NCBI RefSeq assembly: GCF_029917005.1
Contig: NZ_CP123967.1
Location: forward strand, 2,728,001-2,792,000
Reading direction: 5' to 3'
Length of the DNA: 64,000 nt
DNA from: Tessaracoccus lacteus
GTDB lineage: Bacteria; Actinomycetota; Actinomycetes; Propionibacteriales; Propionibacteriaceae
The translations under genes were made by a program, and so were the position numbers. A model generated the notes under the pieces. The model saw only the letters and a list, made by a program, of their open reading frames with translations, had not been told where the DNA came from and made no database searches. Shown here one piece after another: positions 47,621 to 56,225 of the stretch (the first letter of the stretch is position 1; the number at the start of each line of letters is the position of its first letter).

Positions 47621-48757
47621 GTGCTCATCCACCGCATCACGAACTCCCCGAGGGACTACGCGTGGGGGGTACCCGGAGGCATTTCGGCCGCCCTCGGCTG
47701 GCCCGCCACGTCCGCCGTCGAGGCCGAGCTGTGGTTCGGAACCCATCCCGGATCGCCGAGTCTCTTCGCCGAGCCGACGCTGTGGCCGGACCTGCTCGGG
47801 TGGGAGGAGGCCAGCGGTGTCCAGCTGCCCTTCCTTCTGAAGATCCTCGCCGCCGCAGAGCCGCTCTCGCTCCAGGCCCACCCGGCCAGCGCGCAGGCCG
47901 CCGCCGGGTTCGCCCGGGAGAACGCACACGGCATCCCGCTGGACGCGCCGCACCGCAACTACAAGGACCCGTTCTCCAAGCCGGAGCTGATCGTCGCCCT
48001 TGCCGACGGGTTCGAGGCGCTGTGCGGTTTCCGCCCGGTGGCCGAGTCGCTGGGCCTCGTCGACCTGCTGTTTGCCCGTTGCGACCCCGACGCGGCCGGC
48101 CCGCTCGCACGGCTGCACGAACTCCTGGCCGCCCCGGACGGGCTCTTCCACGCGGTTGCCTGGCTGCTCGCCCACGGGCCCGACGTCGACGTCCTCGTCG
48201 AGGAGGTGTCGCGCCAGGCCCTCGCGTTCGACGACCTGGAGGTCGCTCGGAGGCTGGGCGCCCGGTACCCCGGAGATCCTGGCATCGCGGTGGCGCTGCT
48301 GCTGAACCACGTCACGCTGACCGCCGGAGAGTGCCTGTGGTTGCCGGCCGGCAACGTGCACGCGTACCTGCGCGGCATCGGCGTCGAGCTGATGGGCCCG
48401 AGCGACAACGTGCTGCGCGGCGGGCTGACGCCCAAGCACGTGGACCGCGCCGAGCTGCTGCAGGTCCTCGACTTCACCGGGGCTACCGCCCCCCTGCTCG
48501 CGCCGGAGACCCTCGATGGGAAGGCCGTCGCCTACCGGCCAGAGGCCGCCGACTTCCAGCTTGTGCTGGCACACGGGGATGCGGCGGTGGAGACCGGATC
48601 GGCGTCGATCGTCGTCGTGCTGGACGGCGAGTTCGTCATCGCCTCGGGCGATCGGGAGGTCACGCTGTCCCGCGGAGAGTCGGCGCTCATCACGGAGCCC
48701 GGCCGCGTCGAACTGCGGGGCTCCGGCCGGATCGTCTTGGCCGCCGCACGCAGCTAA
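47621..48757 (+). CDS. manA: Mannose-6-phosphate isomerase, class I
   Basis: 378 residues. Interconverts fructose-6-phosphate and mannose-6-phosphate using zinc. RITNSPRDYAWG and AELWFGTHPGSPS match the N-terminus, LLKILAAAEPLSLQAHPASA carries the zinc-binding Gln/His, KPELIVAL supplies Glu, and LPAGNVHAYLRGIGVELMGP with NVLRGGLTPKHVD is the second metal/catalytic segment. The start is GTG 47621 with GGAG upstream; the open frame from 47516 has no family similarity in the extra 35 residues. Supplies mannose for glycan synthesis. Confidence 0.92.
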   Translation: MLIHRITNSPRDYAWGVPGGISAALGWPATSAVEAELWFGTHPGSPSLFAEPTLWPDLLGWEEASGVQLPFLLKILAAAEPLSLQAHPASAQAAAGFARENAHGIPLDAPHRNYKDPFSKPELIVALADGFEALCGFRPVAESLGLVDLLFARCDPDAAGPLARLHELLAAPDGLFHAVAWLLAHGPDVDVLVEEVSRQALAFDDLEVARRLGARYPGDPGIAVALLLNHVTLTAGECLWLPAGNVHAYLRGIGVELMGPSDNVLRGGLTPKHVDRAELLQVLDFTGATAPLLAPETLDGKAVAYRPEAADFQLVLAHGDAAVETGSASIVVVLDGEFVIASGDREVTLSRGESALITEPGRVELRGSGRIVLAAARS

Positions 48758-48846
48758 ACACCTTGTAAAACCGGGCTAGAGGAGATATCGACAAGGCCTT
48801 TTGCCGTGCTGCCGGCCTGGAAGTAGCCGTTGCAGTAGCTCCAACG

Positions 48847-50121
48847 TCAGGCTCCGGGGGTCAGGACCTCACGGCCGCCGAGGTAGGGGCGCAGGGCCTC
48901 GGGGACCCGGACCGAGCCGTCGGCCTGCTGGTGGTTCTCCAGCAGCATGATGATGATGCGGGTCATGGCGCAGAGCGTGCCGTTCAGGGTCGCGACCGGG
49001 CGGACGCCGTCGGAGAAGCGGCCGCGGATGCTGAGGCGGCGAGCCTGGAACTCGGTGCAGTTCGAGGTCGAGGTGACCTCGCGGTAGCGCTCCTGCGTGG
49101 GCAGCCAGGCGTAGCAGTCGAACTTGCGGGCGGCGCTGAGGCCGAGGTCGCCGGAGGCGACGTCGAGGACCTGGAACGGCACCTCGAGGGCCTGCAGGAA
49201 CTCCTTCTCGTAGCCGAGCAGTCGCTGGTGCCAGTCCTCGGCGTCGGCCGGGTCGCAGTGGACGAACATCTCGACCTTGTCGAACCAGTGCACGCGGAAG
49301 ATGCCGCGGGTGTCCTTGCCGTAGGAGCCGGCCTCGCGACGGAAGCACGGCGAGTAGGCGACGTACTGGCGCGGCAGGGTGGCCTCGTCGAGGATCTCGC
49401 CGGAGTGGTAGGCGGCGAGCGCGACCTCGGAGGTGCCGACGAGGTAGAGGTCGTCGGCCTCGAGGCGGTACACGTCCTGCGCGGCCTGGCCGAGGAAGCC
49501 GGTGCCGTCCATGGCTTCGGGCTTCACGAGCGCGGGCGGGATCATGGGGGTGAAGCCCCACTCGGTGGCCTTATTCATGGCGAGGTTGAGCAGCGCGATC
49601 TCGAGCTGGGCGCCGATGCCGGTCAAGACGTAGAAGCGGGACCCGGAGATCTTGGTGCCGCGCTCCATGTCGATGGCGCCGAGGTGCTCGCCGATCTCGA
49701 GGTGGTCCTTGGGCTCGAAGCCCTCGGCCACGAAGTCGCGCGGGGTGCCGTGTGTCTCGATGATGACGCCCTCGTCCTCGCCTCCCTCGGGGACGCCGTC
49801 GATCACGAGGTTGCCGACCTGCTTCATCAGCTCGTCGAAACGCGCCTCGGCGGCGGCGGCGTCGGCCTGGCTGGCCTTCACGTCGGTGGCCAGCTGCCTG
49901 GTGCGAGCCAGAAGCTCGGCCTTCTCGTCGCCCTTGGCCTGGGCGACGAGCTTGCCGAGCGACTTCTGCTCGGCGCGCAGCGTCTCGGCGGCGAGGATGG
50001 AGGAGCGGCGGGTCTCATCGGCGGCGACCAGGTCGTCGACGAGCTCGACCGAGGCGCCGCGGAGGGCCTGGGAGCGTCGGACGCGGTCGGGATCGACGCG
50101 GAGCCACTTGGGATCAATCAT
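48847..50121 (-). CDS. serS: Serine-tRNA ligase
   Basis: 424 residues, class II aminoacyl-tRNA synthetase. The N-terminal coiled-coil arm (residues 1-110) reads [20 protein letters not shown] and [20 protein letters not shown]. Core motifs: [38 protein letters not shown] (motif 2) and [20 protein letters not shown] (motif 3). The start is ATG 50121 with TAGAGT 7 nt upstream; the longer frame from 50238 would begin inside the upstream inverted repeat and add 39 unrelated residues. Divergent from the MFS gene. Confidence 0.95.
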   Translation of the reverse strand: MIDPKWLRVDPDRVRRSQALRGASVELVDDLVAADETRRSSILAAETLRAEQKSLGKLVAQAKGDEKAELLARTRQLATDVKASQADAAAAEARFDELMKQVGNLVIDGVPEGGEDEGVIIETHGTPRDFVAEGFEPKDHLEIGEHLGAIDMERGTKISGSRFYVLTGIGAQLEIALLNLAMNKATEWGFTPMIPPALVKPEAMDGTGFLGQAAQDVYRLEADDLYLVGTSEVALAAYHSGEILDEATLPRQYVAYSPCFRREAGSYGKDTRGIFRVHWFDKVEMFVHCDPADAEDWHQRLLGYEKEFLQALEVPFQVLDVASGDLGLSAARKFDCYAWLPTQERYREVTSTSNCTEFQARRLSIRGRFSDGVRPVATLNGTLCAMTRIIIMLLENHQQADGSVRVPEALRPYLGGREVLTPGA

Positions 50122-50128
50122 GATCCCT

Positions 50129-50134
50129 ACTCTA
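50129..50134 (-). promoter_or_regulatory. -10 box of serS (TAGAGT), leaderless
   Basis: On the minus strand TAGAGT, then AGGGATC (7 nt), then the ATG at 50121. Confidence 0.55.
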
Positions 50135-50152
50135 GCGACGCCCGCCCCGTCG

Positions 50153-50244
50153 GCCGCGATGAGCACGACACACTGCTCATCGGCCGAAAAGGCCCATGTG
50201 ACCGTTGACAGCGACGACGACAAGTGTGTCGTGCTCATCGCGGC
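50153..50244. promoter_or_regulatory. 22-bp perfect inverted repeat spanning the serS-MFS divergent promoters
   Basis: The arm at 50153-50174 (reads GCCGCGATGAGC then ACGACACACT) is the exact reverse complement of 50223-50244. The 48-bp centre contains GGCC-GAAAA-GGCC at 50182-50194. Each arm abuts the expected -35 position of one divergent promoter, so the arms may be two copies of one regulator site. A further local palindrome, GATGAGCA...TGCTCATC, lies at 50158-50181. Confidence 0.65.
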
Positions 50245-50269
50245 TCCGGGGGGCTGGGGGCGCAGGGCG

Positions 50270-50275
50270 TAGGGT
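50270..50275 (+). promoter_or_regulatory. -10 box of the MFS gene (TAGGGT), leaderless
   Basis: TAGGGT, then AGGCCG (6 nt), then the GTG at 50282. Confidence 0.55.
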
Positions 50276-50281
50276 AGGCCG

Positions 50282-51472
50282 GTGCGAAGTGCATCGACGA
50301 GGGTTCCGGTGGAGATCTGGATCCTGGTCGCCGCGGCGTTCCTGATCGCGCTGGGCTACGGCCTGGTCGCGCCGATCCTGCCTCAGTTCGCGCAGTCCTT
50401 CGACGTCGGCGTCATGGCCGCGTCCGCCATCGTGTCGATCTTCGCGTTCGTCCGGCTGGTTTTCGCGCCGGCCGGTGGGTCGCTGATCTCCCGCTTCGGC
50501 GAGCGTCGCATCTACCTGCTCGGCCTCACTATCGTCGCGCTCAGCAGCGCACTGTGCGGGTTCGCCGACACCTACTGGATGCTCCTGCTGTTCCGCGGCA
50601 TCGGCGGCATCGGGTCGGTGATGTTCACGGTCTCGTCGATGGGCCTCCTCGTGCGGCTGTCGCCGCCTGCGCAGCGCGGCAGGACGTCGTCGCTGTACGG
50701 CACCGCGTTCCTGCTCGGCAACATCCTCGGCCCGACGCTCGGTTCCGCCCTGTCGGGGCTCGGCATGCGGCTGCCCTTCTTCATCTACGCCGTTGCCATC
50801 GCGGCCGCGGTGCTCGTCGTACTGGTGATGCTGCGCGGCGGCCCCGGCGGGCGGCCCACCGCGGACGACCCGCAGGAGCGGATGCGGCTGTCCGAGGCCA
50901 TCGGGCTGCCTGCGTACCGGGCGCTGCTGGTCACGGCGTTCGCCAACGGCTGGACGAACTTCGGCGTCCGCGTCGCCCTGCTCCCCCTGCTGGCGGCGGC
51001 GGCGCCGGAGATCGGCTCCGCCGCCGCGGGCATCGCCCTGACGCTCTTCGCGCTCGGCAACGCGGTGACGCAGCAGGCGACGGGGCGGCTGGTCGACCGG
51101 CGCGGTCGCCGTCCGTTCATCATGCTCGGGCTGATGTTCGCGGCGCTCGTCACGGCGCCGATCGGCTGGTTCGACACCCTGCCGTTCTTCCTCGTCCTGT
51201 CACTGGCCGGCGGCGCCTCCGCGGCCTTCATCGCGCCGGCGTCGCAGGCGCTCCTCGCCGACCTGATCGGGTCGAACCGCAACGGCGGGCAGGCGTTATC
51301 GACGTACTCGATGGCCACCGACCTCGGCTCGATCGCCGGGACGCTGCTGGCCGGCGCGATCGCCGATGCGGTCGGCTTCGGCTGGGCCTTCGGCGTCAGC
51401 GGGATCGTGGTGGCCGCCGCCGTCGTCCCCTGGCTGTTCGTCCGCCCGCGGCCCCAGCCGCTGCCAGACTAG
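50282..51472 (+). CDS. MFS transporter (drug-efflux type)
   Basis: 396 residues, 12 hydrophobic helices. [17 protein letters not shown] is the TM1 pattern of DHA-type exporters. The loop 2-3 motif is [16 protein letters not shown] (G-x-x-x-D/R-R-x-G-R-R form), and the second half repeats it as [16 protein letters not shown]. Substrate is unknown. It starts with GTG 50282, leaderless by the TAGGGT spacing. It shares the divergent control region with serS, and the next gene starts 5 nt after its stop. Confidence 0.87.
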   Translation: MRSASTRVPVEIWILVAAAFLIALGYGLVAPILPQFAQSFDVGVMAASAIVSIFAFVRLVFAPAGGSLISRFGERRIYLLGLTIVALSSALCGFADTYWMLLLFRGIGGIGSVMFTVSSMGLLVRLSPPAQRGRTSSLYGTAFLLGNILGPTLGSALSGLGMRLPFFIYAVAIAAAVLVVLVMLRGGPGGRPTADDPQERMRLSEAIGLPAYRALLVTAFANGWTNFGVRVALLPLLAAAAPEIGSAAAGIALTLFALGNAVTQQATGRLVDRRGRRPFIMLGLMFAALVTAPIGWFDTLPFFLVLSLAGGASAAFIAPASQALLADLIGSNRNGGQALSTYSMATDLGSIAGTLLAGAIADAVGFGWAFGVSGIVVAAAVVPWLFVRPRPQPLPD

Positions 51473-51476
51473 GCAG

Positions 51477-52988
51477 ATGACAAGGGGCTGGGCCTGGCGC
51501 ATCCTGGCGGCGGCGACGCTCGGCGCCGCGCTGACCGTCATGTCGCTCCGGATCCCGACCTGGCTCGACGGCTGGTGGCCGTGGCCCCCGCTCCCCGAGG
51601 GGTCGCTCTGGGGCCGGGCCGCGGTCGTCTTCGCCTGGACGACGAACCCCGTCGTGCCGACGCTGGCCCTGCTGGCGGTGGCCCTGTGGGCCGGCCGACG
51701 GCGCCTCCTCCGGCTGGCTGCCCGGCTGGTGGCCTCGTCGCTGCTGTCGCTGTCGATCGTGACGACGCTGAAGGTCCTCGTCGGGCGCGAGCGACCCGTC
51801 ACCGGGTGGCTCGGCGTCCTGACCTCGGACGCGTCGTTCCCCTCCGGCCATGCGGCCGCGGCGACGGTCCTGGCCTGCGGGCTTCTCGCCCTGGCCCGTG
51901 AGGCGCGCTGGCCGCCCCGCCGCGCCGGGTGGTGGGCGACCGGGTGGCTCCTGTTCGTGCTTCTCGTGGGCGCCGACCGTCTACTGCTGCAGGTCCACCA
52001 CGTTAGCGACGTGCTGGCCGGCGTCCTCGTCGGAGTCTTCGCGCACGCGCTCGCCTCGGCCTTCGCGTACTCGCCGGCGCGTTCCCCGATCGCCGCATCC
52101 GGACTGCGGTTCGCCGTGGTGTGCAACCCGGCGCGGGTGCGCAACGCGGGGCTGCTGCGCCGCGTTGTGGAGGCTGAGGCCGGTGGCCGGGGTTGGCGCC
52201 TGGTCGGCTGGCACACCACGACGGTGGAGGAGCCGGGCTCGGAAGCGGCCACGGCGGCGCTGTCAGCCGGGGCGGACCTCGTGCTGGTGGTCGGCGGGGA
52301 CGGGACGCAGCGGGCGGCCTGCTCCGCGCTCGCCCACTCCCCCGCGACGCTCGGCCTGATCCCGCACGGCTCCGGCGACCTGCTGGCCCGCGCCCTCCGC
52401 GTGCCTCGCGACCTGCCGACGGCCGTGCGCGCAGCTCTCGACGGGACGCCGATGCCCCTTGACCTGCTGCGCGTCGAGCTCGACGGTCGCCCGGAGGTCT
52501 CCGCCGTCATGGTAGGAATCGGCGCCGACGCAGCCGTGCTCCGCGACACCAGCGAGGCCTGGAAGCGGCGGGTCGGCCCGTACGCGTACCTCGCCGCCGG
52601 GGCGCGGCACATCGCGGCCCGGCCGGTGCCGACGCGCGTGGTGGTCGACGGGGAGGAGGTCCTCGACGGGCCCGCGTCGCTCGTGGAGATCGGCAACGTC
52701 GCCGACCTGCACCAGGGCATCGCGCTGCTGCCGGGCGCGACCCCCTTCGACGGGATCGCCGACGTCCTGGTCGCCTCCCCCTCCGGCGCAGGCGACGTCG
52801 TGCGGATGATCGCCGGGGTGCTGGCCGGGCGGACGACGGACAGGCAGCTGACAAGGGGGCGGGGCTGCACCGTCGAGGTCAGAACGGCCTCGCCGGTGAC
52901 GTGCCAGATCGACGGCGAGCTGATGGGCGACGTGTCGTCGCTCAGGCTCGCCGTCGATCCGGGCGCGGTGCGGGTGGCGCTCAGCTGA
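51477..52988 (+). CDS. Fusion of PAP2-family phosphatase and diacylglycerol-kinase domain
   Basis: 503 residues. The N-terminal 200 are a membrane PAP2 phosphatase with its three motifs (KVLVGRERP, SFPSGHAAAATV, HHVSDVLAGVLVGVF). From about residue 210 a DAGK catalytic domain follows (FAVVCNPARVRNAGLLRRVV, LVLVVGGDGTQRAAC, PHGSGDLLARALRVP, VGIGADAAVL). Opposing phosphatase and lipid-kinase activities in one chain suggest recycling of polyprenyl or glycerolipid phosphates at the membrane. ATG starts 5 nt past the MFS stop. Its stop overlaps the convergent surface-protein gene by 8 bp. Confidence 0.88.
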   Translation: MTRGWAWRILAAATLGAALTVMSLRIPTWLDGWWPWPPLPEGSLWGRAAVVFAWTTNPVVPTLALLAVALWAGRRRLLRLAARLVASSLLSLSIVTTLKVLVGRERPVTGWLGVLTSDASFPSGHAAAATVLACGLLALAREARWPPRRAGWWATGWLLFVLLVGADRLLLQVHHVSDVLAGVLVGVFAHALASAFAYSPARSPIAASGLRFAVVCNPARVRNAGLLRRVVEAEAGGRGWRLVGWHTTTVEEPGSEAATAALSAGADLVLVVGGDGTQRAACSALAHSPATLGLIPHGSGDLLARALRVPRDLPTAVRAALDGTPMPLDLLRVELDGRPEVSAVMVGIGADAAVLRDTSEAWKRRVGPYAYLAAGARHIAARPVPTRVVVDGEEVLDGPASLVEIGNVADLHQGIALLPGATPFDGIADVLVASPSGAGDVVRMIAGVLAGRTTDRQLTRGRGCTVEVRTASPVTCQIDGELMGDVSSLRLAVDPGAVRVALS

Positions 52989-54696
52989 TCTTCGCGGTGG
53001 CCTTGGAGGTCCTCGACACCGTGGTGTAGCCCGACTTCTTATAGGTCACCTTCACCTTGATGGTGCGACCCTTGTCGGCCGAGACCAGCTTGTAGGTCGA
53101 CTCGGTGGCCTTCGAGATTCTGGAGCTGCCGCGGTACCACTGGTAGGTCACCTTGCCGCCCGAGGGCTTCCAAGCGCCGGCCTTGGCAGTCAGCGTCCTG
53201 CCCACCTTGGTGGTGCCAGAGATCTTCGGCGTCGGGGTCGAGGTGAGCGTGCCGGCCTTGACCTTGGCCGTTGCCTTCGACGTCTCCGAGACCGTTGTGT
53301 AGCCGGACCTGGATCCGGTCACCTTGACCGTCAGCGTCTTGTTGAGCTGCGCTGCCGTGGGGGTGAAGGTCGACTTAGTCGCCCCCGAGATCGGCTTGCC
53401 CGACGCGTACCAGCGGTAGGTGAGGGTCGTGCCACTGGTCCAGTCGCCAGCCTTGGCGGTGAGCTTGACGCCGACCTTGGCCGTGCCGGAGATGGTCGGG
53501 ATAGCGGTCTTCAGCGTGCCCGTCGCGACCGGCTTCGTTGCCGCGGAGGTCTTCGTCACCGAGGTGTAGCCGGCCTTGGTGCCGGTGACCTTGACGCTCA
53601 GCGTCTTGCCGAGATCGGAGGCGGTGGGCGTATAGGTCGACGTCCTGCCGACGACGGTGGTCCCGCGCAGCCACTCGTAGGTGAACGCGGTTCCGCTCGT
53701 CCAGGAGCCTGTCGCGACCGTCAGCTTCTGACCCACCTGCGGGGTGGTGTCCGAGATGACCGGGGTCGCCGACGTCAGCGAGGGTGTAGGCGTAGCCGTG
53801 GTCGGCGTCGTCTGGGGAGCCGAGGTCTCCGGCGTCTGCGGATCAGTCGGCTCAGACGTGTTCTCCGTCGTCTCCGGGTCGGTCGGCTGGGCCGTGGCCT
53901 CCGTGGTCTCCGGGTCCGTCGGCTGGGCCGTGGTCTCCGTCGTCTCCGGATCAGTCGGCTGGGCCGTGGTCTCCGTCGTCTCCGGATCAGTCGGCTCGGG
54001 TTCGGTCGGCTCAGTCGTCGTCGGCGTCTCGGTCGGGGTCGGCACGAAGGTGGTGGTGAGCGTCAGGTCGGTCAGCGCGGTGCCGTCCTCGGGGATCACT
54101 GCGGCGAGCTCCCCGACGGGGACGTCATCGATGAGGCAGCTCACGACGTAGGACCCGGTGGGCAGGTTGACTAGGGCGAAGGTGCCGTCGTCGGCGGAGT
54201 AGGTGTAGCGGTCAACACCGTCGAGCTGCACGTACGCCCTGGCGACCGGTGCGCCCAAGGCGTCGACGACGATCCCGGAGACACTCGAGCCGGTGCTGAC
54301 GATGGTGTCAAAGTCGAGGTTGCTAAGGCCGCTCGGACCGACGACTACGGAATCGGCGTCTTCCTGGGTCGCCTGGCCCGCGTGGTAGGTCTGGATGCCG
54401 GCTCCCGGCGCCATCAGCCCGAACGTGTAGGTGCCCTCGGGAATGTGGGCGCTCCAGGTCGAGACGCCCGTGCCGATGGTGATGTGCCGCTCCTCCGCGA
54501 AGTCGTTGCCTACACCGTTGATCATCACGATGGCCCTGGTCTCGGGAAGTGCACCGTCGACCTGGATCGTCCCGGACACCTTCACCGTCCCGTCCGCGGC
54601 CGAGAACGTGACCCCGGCGAACACGAGAGCTATCGCCGCGACGAGCGCAATCAGCGCCCCGAATGTGCGCCTTCCAGCGCGATGGACTTCCCCCAT
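52981..54696 (-). CDS. Secreted surface protein with Thr-Pro repeats and Ig-like tandem domains
   Basis: 571 residues. The signal peptide is TFGALIALVAAIALVFAGVT (cleavage near SAADG). Next come a carboxypeptidase-regulatory-like beta region (VDALGAPVARAYVQLDG), then a low-complexity tract built from ETTETTAQPTDP units (about four copies). Four tandem domains of about 85 residues follow (around ISGTTKVGRTLTAKAGAWKP, VTYQWYRGSSRISKATESTY, VKVTYKKSGYTTVSRTSKAT), resembling cell-wall Ig-like/A1-type repeats. No LPXTG or C-terminal helix is seen. The ATG at 54696 has GGGAGG upstream; the frame to 54789 is unsupported. Probably wall-associated adhesin-like. Confidence 0.82.
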   Translation of the reverse strand: MGEVHRAGRRTFGALIALVAAIALVFAGVTFSAADGTVKVSGTIQVDGALPETRAIVMINGVGNDFAEERHITIGTGVSTWSAHIPEGTYTFGLMAPGAGIQTYHAGQATQEDADSVVVGPSGLSNLDFDTIVSTGSSVSGIVVDALGAPVARAYVQLDGVDRYTYSADDGTFALVNLPTGSYVVSCLIDDVPVGELAAVIPEDGTALTDLTLTTTFVPTPTETPTTTEPTEPEPTDPETTETTAQPTDPETTETTAQPTDPETTEATAQPTDPETTENTSEPTDPQTPETSAPQTTPTTATPTPSLTSATPVISDTTPQVGQKLTVATGSWTSGTAFTYEWLRGTTVVGRTSTYTPTASDLGKTLSVKVTGTKAGYTSVTKTSAATKPVATGTLKTAIPTISGTAKVGVKLTAKAGDWTSGTTLTYRWYASGKPISGATKSTFTPTAAQLNKTLTVKVTGSRSGYTTVSETSKATAKVKAGTLTSTPTPKISGTTKVGRTLTAKAGAWKPSGGKVTYQWYRGSSRISKATESTYKLVSADKGRTIKVKVTYKKSGYTTVSRTSKATAKIS

Positions 54697-54842
54697 GGCC
54701 GCCTCCCCCGAAGCAGTGTCAGTGGGCCGACGGAACTGGCGACCCTGACGAGACGAAGCGTAGGGGAAAGGGCCCCGACTAGCACCCATTATCCGAAAAC
54801 GCGTGGTGACCGGCTCCCGGAGCTTCGTCGCCTAACCCACAC

Positions 54843-55200
54843 CAAGACCCTTCGCTTCGCTCAGGGCACCTCGACAAGCTCGGCGACCCGGTTCGTTGAG
54901 CCTGTCGAAACGCCCTGAGCGAAGCGAAGGGTCCCACCCCAGCCCCGCCTCGCTGCGCTCGGCGCCCTTCGACAGGCTCAGGGAACCGGGATCGGCTCGG
55001 GCACCTCGACAAGCCTGTGCTGAGCTTGTCGAAGTACTCGGCGACCCGGGTCGTTGAGCCTGTCGAAACGCCCTGAGCGAAGCGAAGGGTCCCACCCCGG
55101 CCCACGCCTCGCTTCGCTCGGCGCCCTTCGACAGGCCTGTGCTGAGCTTGTCGAAGTGCTCAGGGAACCGGGATCGGCTCAGGCCCTTCGACGAGGTGAG
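54843..55200. repeat. Largest cluster of the dispersed repeat
   Basis: About 350 bp made almost entirely of forward and inverted pieces of the family: CACCTCGACAAGCTCGGCGA, GTTGAGCCTGTCGAAACGCC, CTGAGCGAAGCGAAGGGTCC, CTTCGACAGGCTCAGGGAAC and TGTGCTGAGCTTGTCGAAG. The order suggests repeated inside-out duplications. No gene is seen; it fills the gap between the surface-protein gene and pheA (54697-55216). Confidence 0.9.
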
Positions 55201-55216
55201 CGAGGCGAGGCGCCTC

Positions 55217-56137
55217 TCAATCCCTGGTGACGGTCTCGCGATCGAGGCCCTGGACCCAGGCCGAGGCCTCGTCGAACTCCGCATCGCTGAACCCGATGCC
55301 GATCGACGGGCGGACCTTGTCAGCGCGCGGGTAGGAGCCCAGGAAGTGCACCGTCGGGCAGATCCGGTGCAGCCCCTCGAGGGCCTCGGCCATGCGGCGA
55401 TCGTGCGCGTGGCCCTCTGCGTCGATGGAGAAGCAGTACGAGCCGAGCGTGGTCTTGGTCGGGCGCGACTCGATCCGGCTCAGGTTCACGCCACGGACGG
55501 CGAACTGCTGCAGGATCTCGAGCAGGGCCCCGGAGTGGTCCTCGCGCATGTAGGCGACCAACGTCGTCTTGTCCGCCCCGGTGCGACCCGGCAGCGGTCC
55601 CGGCCGCCCGACGAGCACGAACCGCGTGACGGCGCCGGGGTTGTCCTCGATCTGGTAGGCCAGCTCCGTCAGGCCGTAGAGCCGGCCGGCGACGCGGGCG
55701 CTGACGGCCGCGTCGTAGTGGGAGTCCGGCCGGGAGACCTCGGCCGCGGCGCCCGCCGTCGAGCCGGCCTCGGTGATGTTCGCGTTCGGCAGGTGGGTTG
55801 CGAGCCACTCGCGACACTGGGCCGCCGCGTGGCCGTGCGTCAGCACCTGCCGGATGTCCTCGAGCCTCAGCTCCTCGCGTGCATACAGCCCAAACTCGAC
55901 GGGTATGACGATCTCACCGATGATCGCGAGCGGGGAACCGGCGATGAGCTCGTCGAGGGTCGCGGACACCCCACCCTCGACCGAGTTCTCGATCGGCACG
56001 ACGGCGGCCCGGACCTCACCCGTCCGCACCGCGTCGAGTGCTGCGCGGACGCTGGGGAACGCGATGGCCTCATCGTCGCTGACCGTCCGCAGCGCCTGGT
56101 GGGTGAAGGTCCCCTTGGGTCCGAAGTATCCGAGCAC
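55217..56137 (-). CDS. pheA: Prephenate dehydratase
   Basis: 306 residues. Converts prephenate to phenylpyruvate. YFGPKGTFTHQALR at the start, VVPIENSVEGGVSATLDEL, then YQIEDNPGAVTRFVLVG with the Thr-Arg-Phe catalytic triplet. The C-terminal ACT domain (KTTLVAYMREDHSGALLEIL, LSRIESRPTKTTLGSYCFSI) carries the ESRP motif for phenylalanine feedback. The start is GTG 56137, with CAGACT 6 nt upstream. The frame to 56467 is unsupported. Divergent from mycP, 88 bp away. Confidence 0.93.
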   Translation of the reverse strand: MLGYFGPKGTFTHQALRTVSDDEAIAFPSVRAALDAVRTGEVRAAVVPIENSVEGGVSATLDELIAGSPLAIIGEIVIPVEFGLYAREELRLEDIRQVLTHGHAAAQCREWLATHLPNANITEAGSTAGAAAEVSRPDSHYDAAVSARVAGRLYGLTELAYQIEDNPGAVTRFVLVGRPGPLPGRTGADKTTLVAYMREDHSGALLEILQQFAVRGVNLSRIESRPTKTTLGSYCFSIDAEGHAHDRRMAEALEGLHRICPTVHFLGSYPRADKVRPSIGIGFSDAEFDEASAWVQGLDRETVTRD

Positions 56138-56212
56138 GCCCCCAGTCTGGCCCATCGGGCGCGCCCTCGCCCACGCCACCGCCGATCCGTCCACGACGCT
56201 CCCCCGCACCAC

Positions 56213-56218
56213 TACCCT
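56213..56218 (+). promoter_or_regulatory. -10 box of mycP (TACCCT), leaderless
   Basis: TACCCT, then GGCTGCC (7 nt), then the GTG at 56226. Confidence 0.45.
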
Positions 56219-56225
56219 GGCTGCC

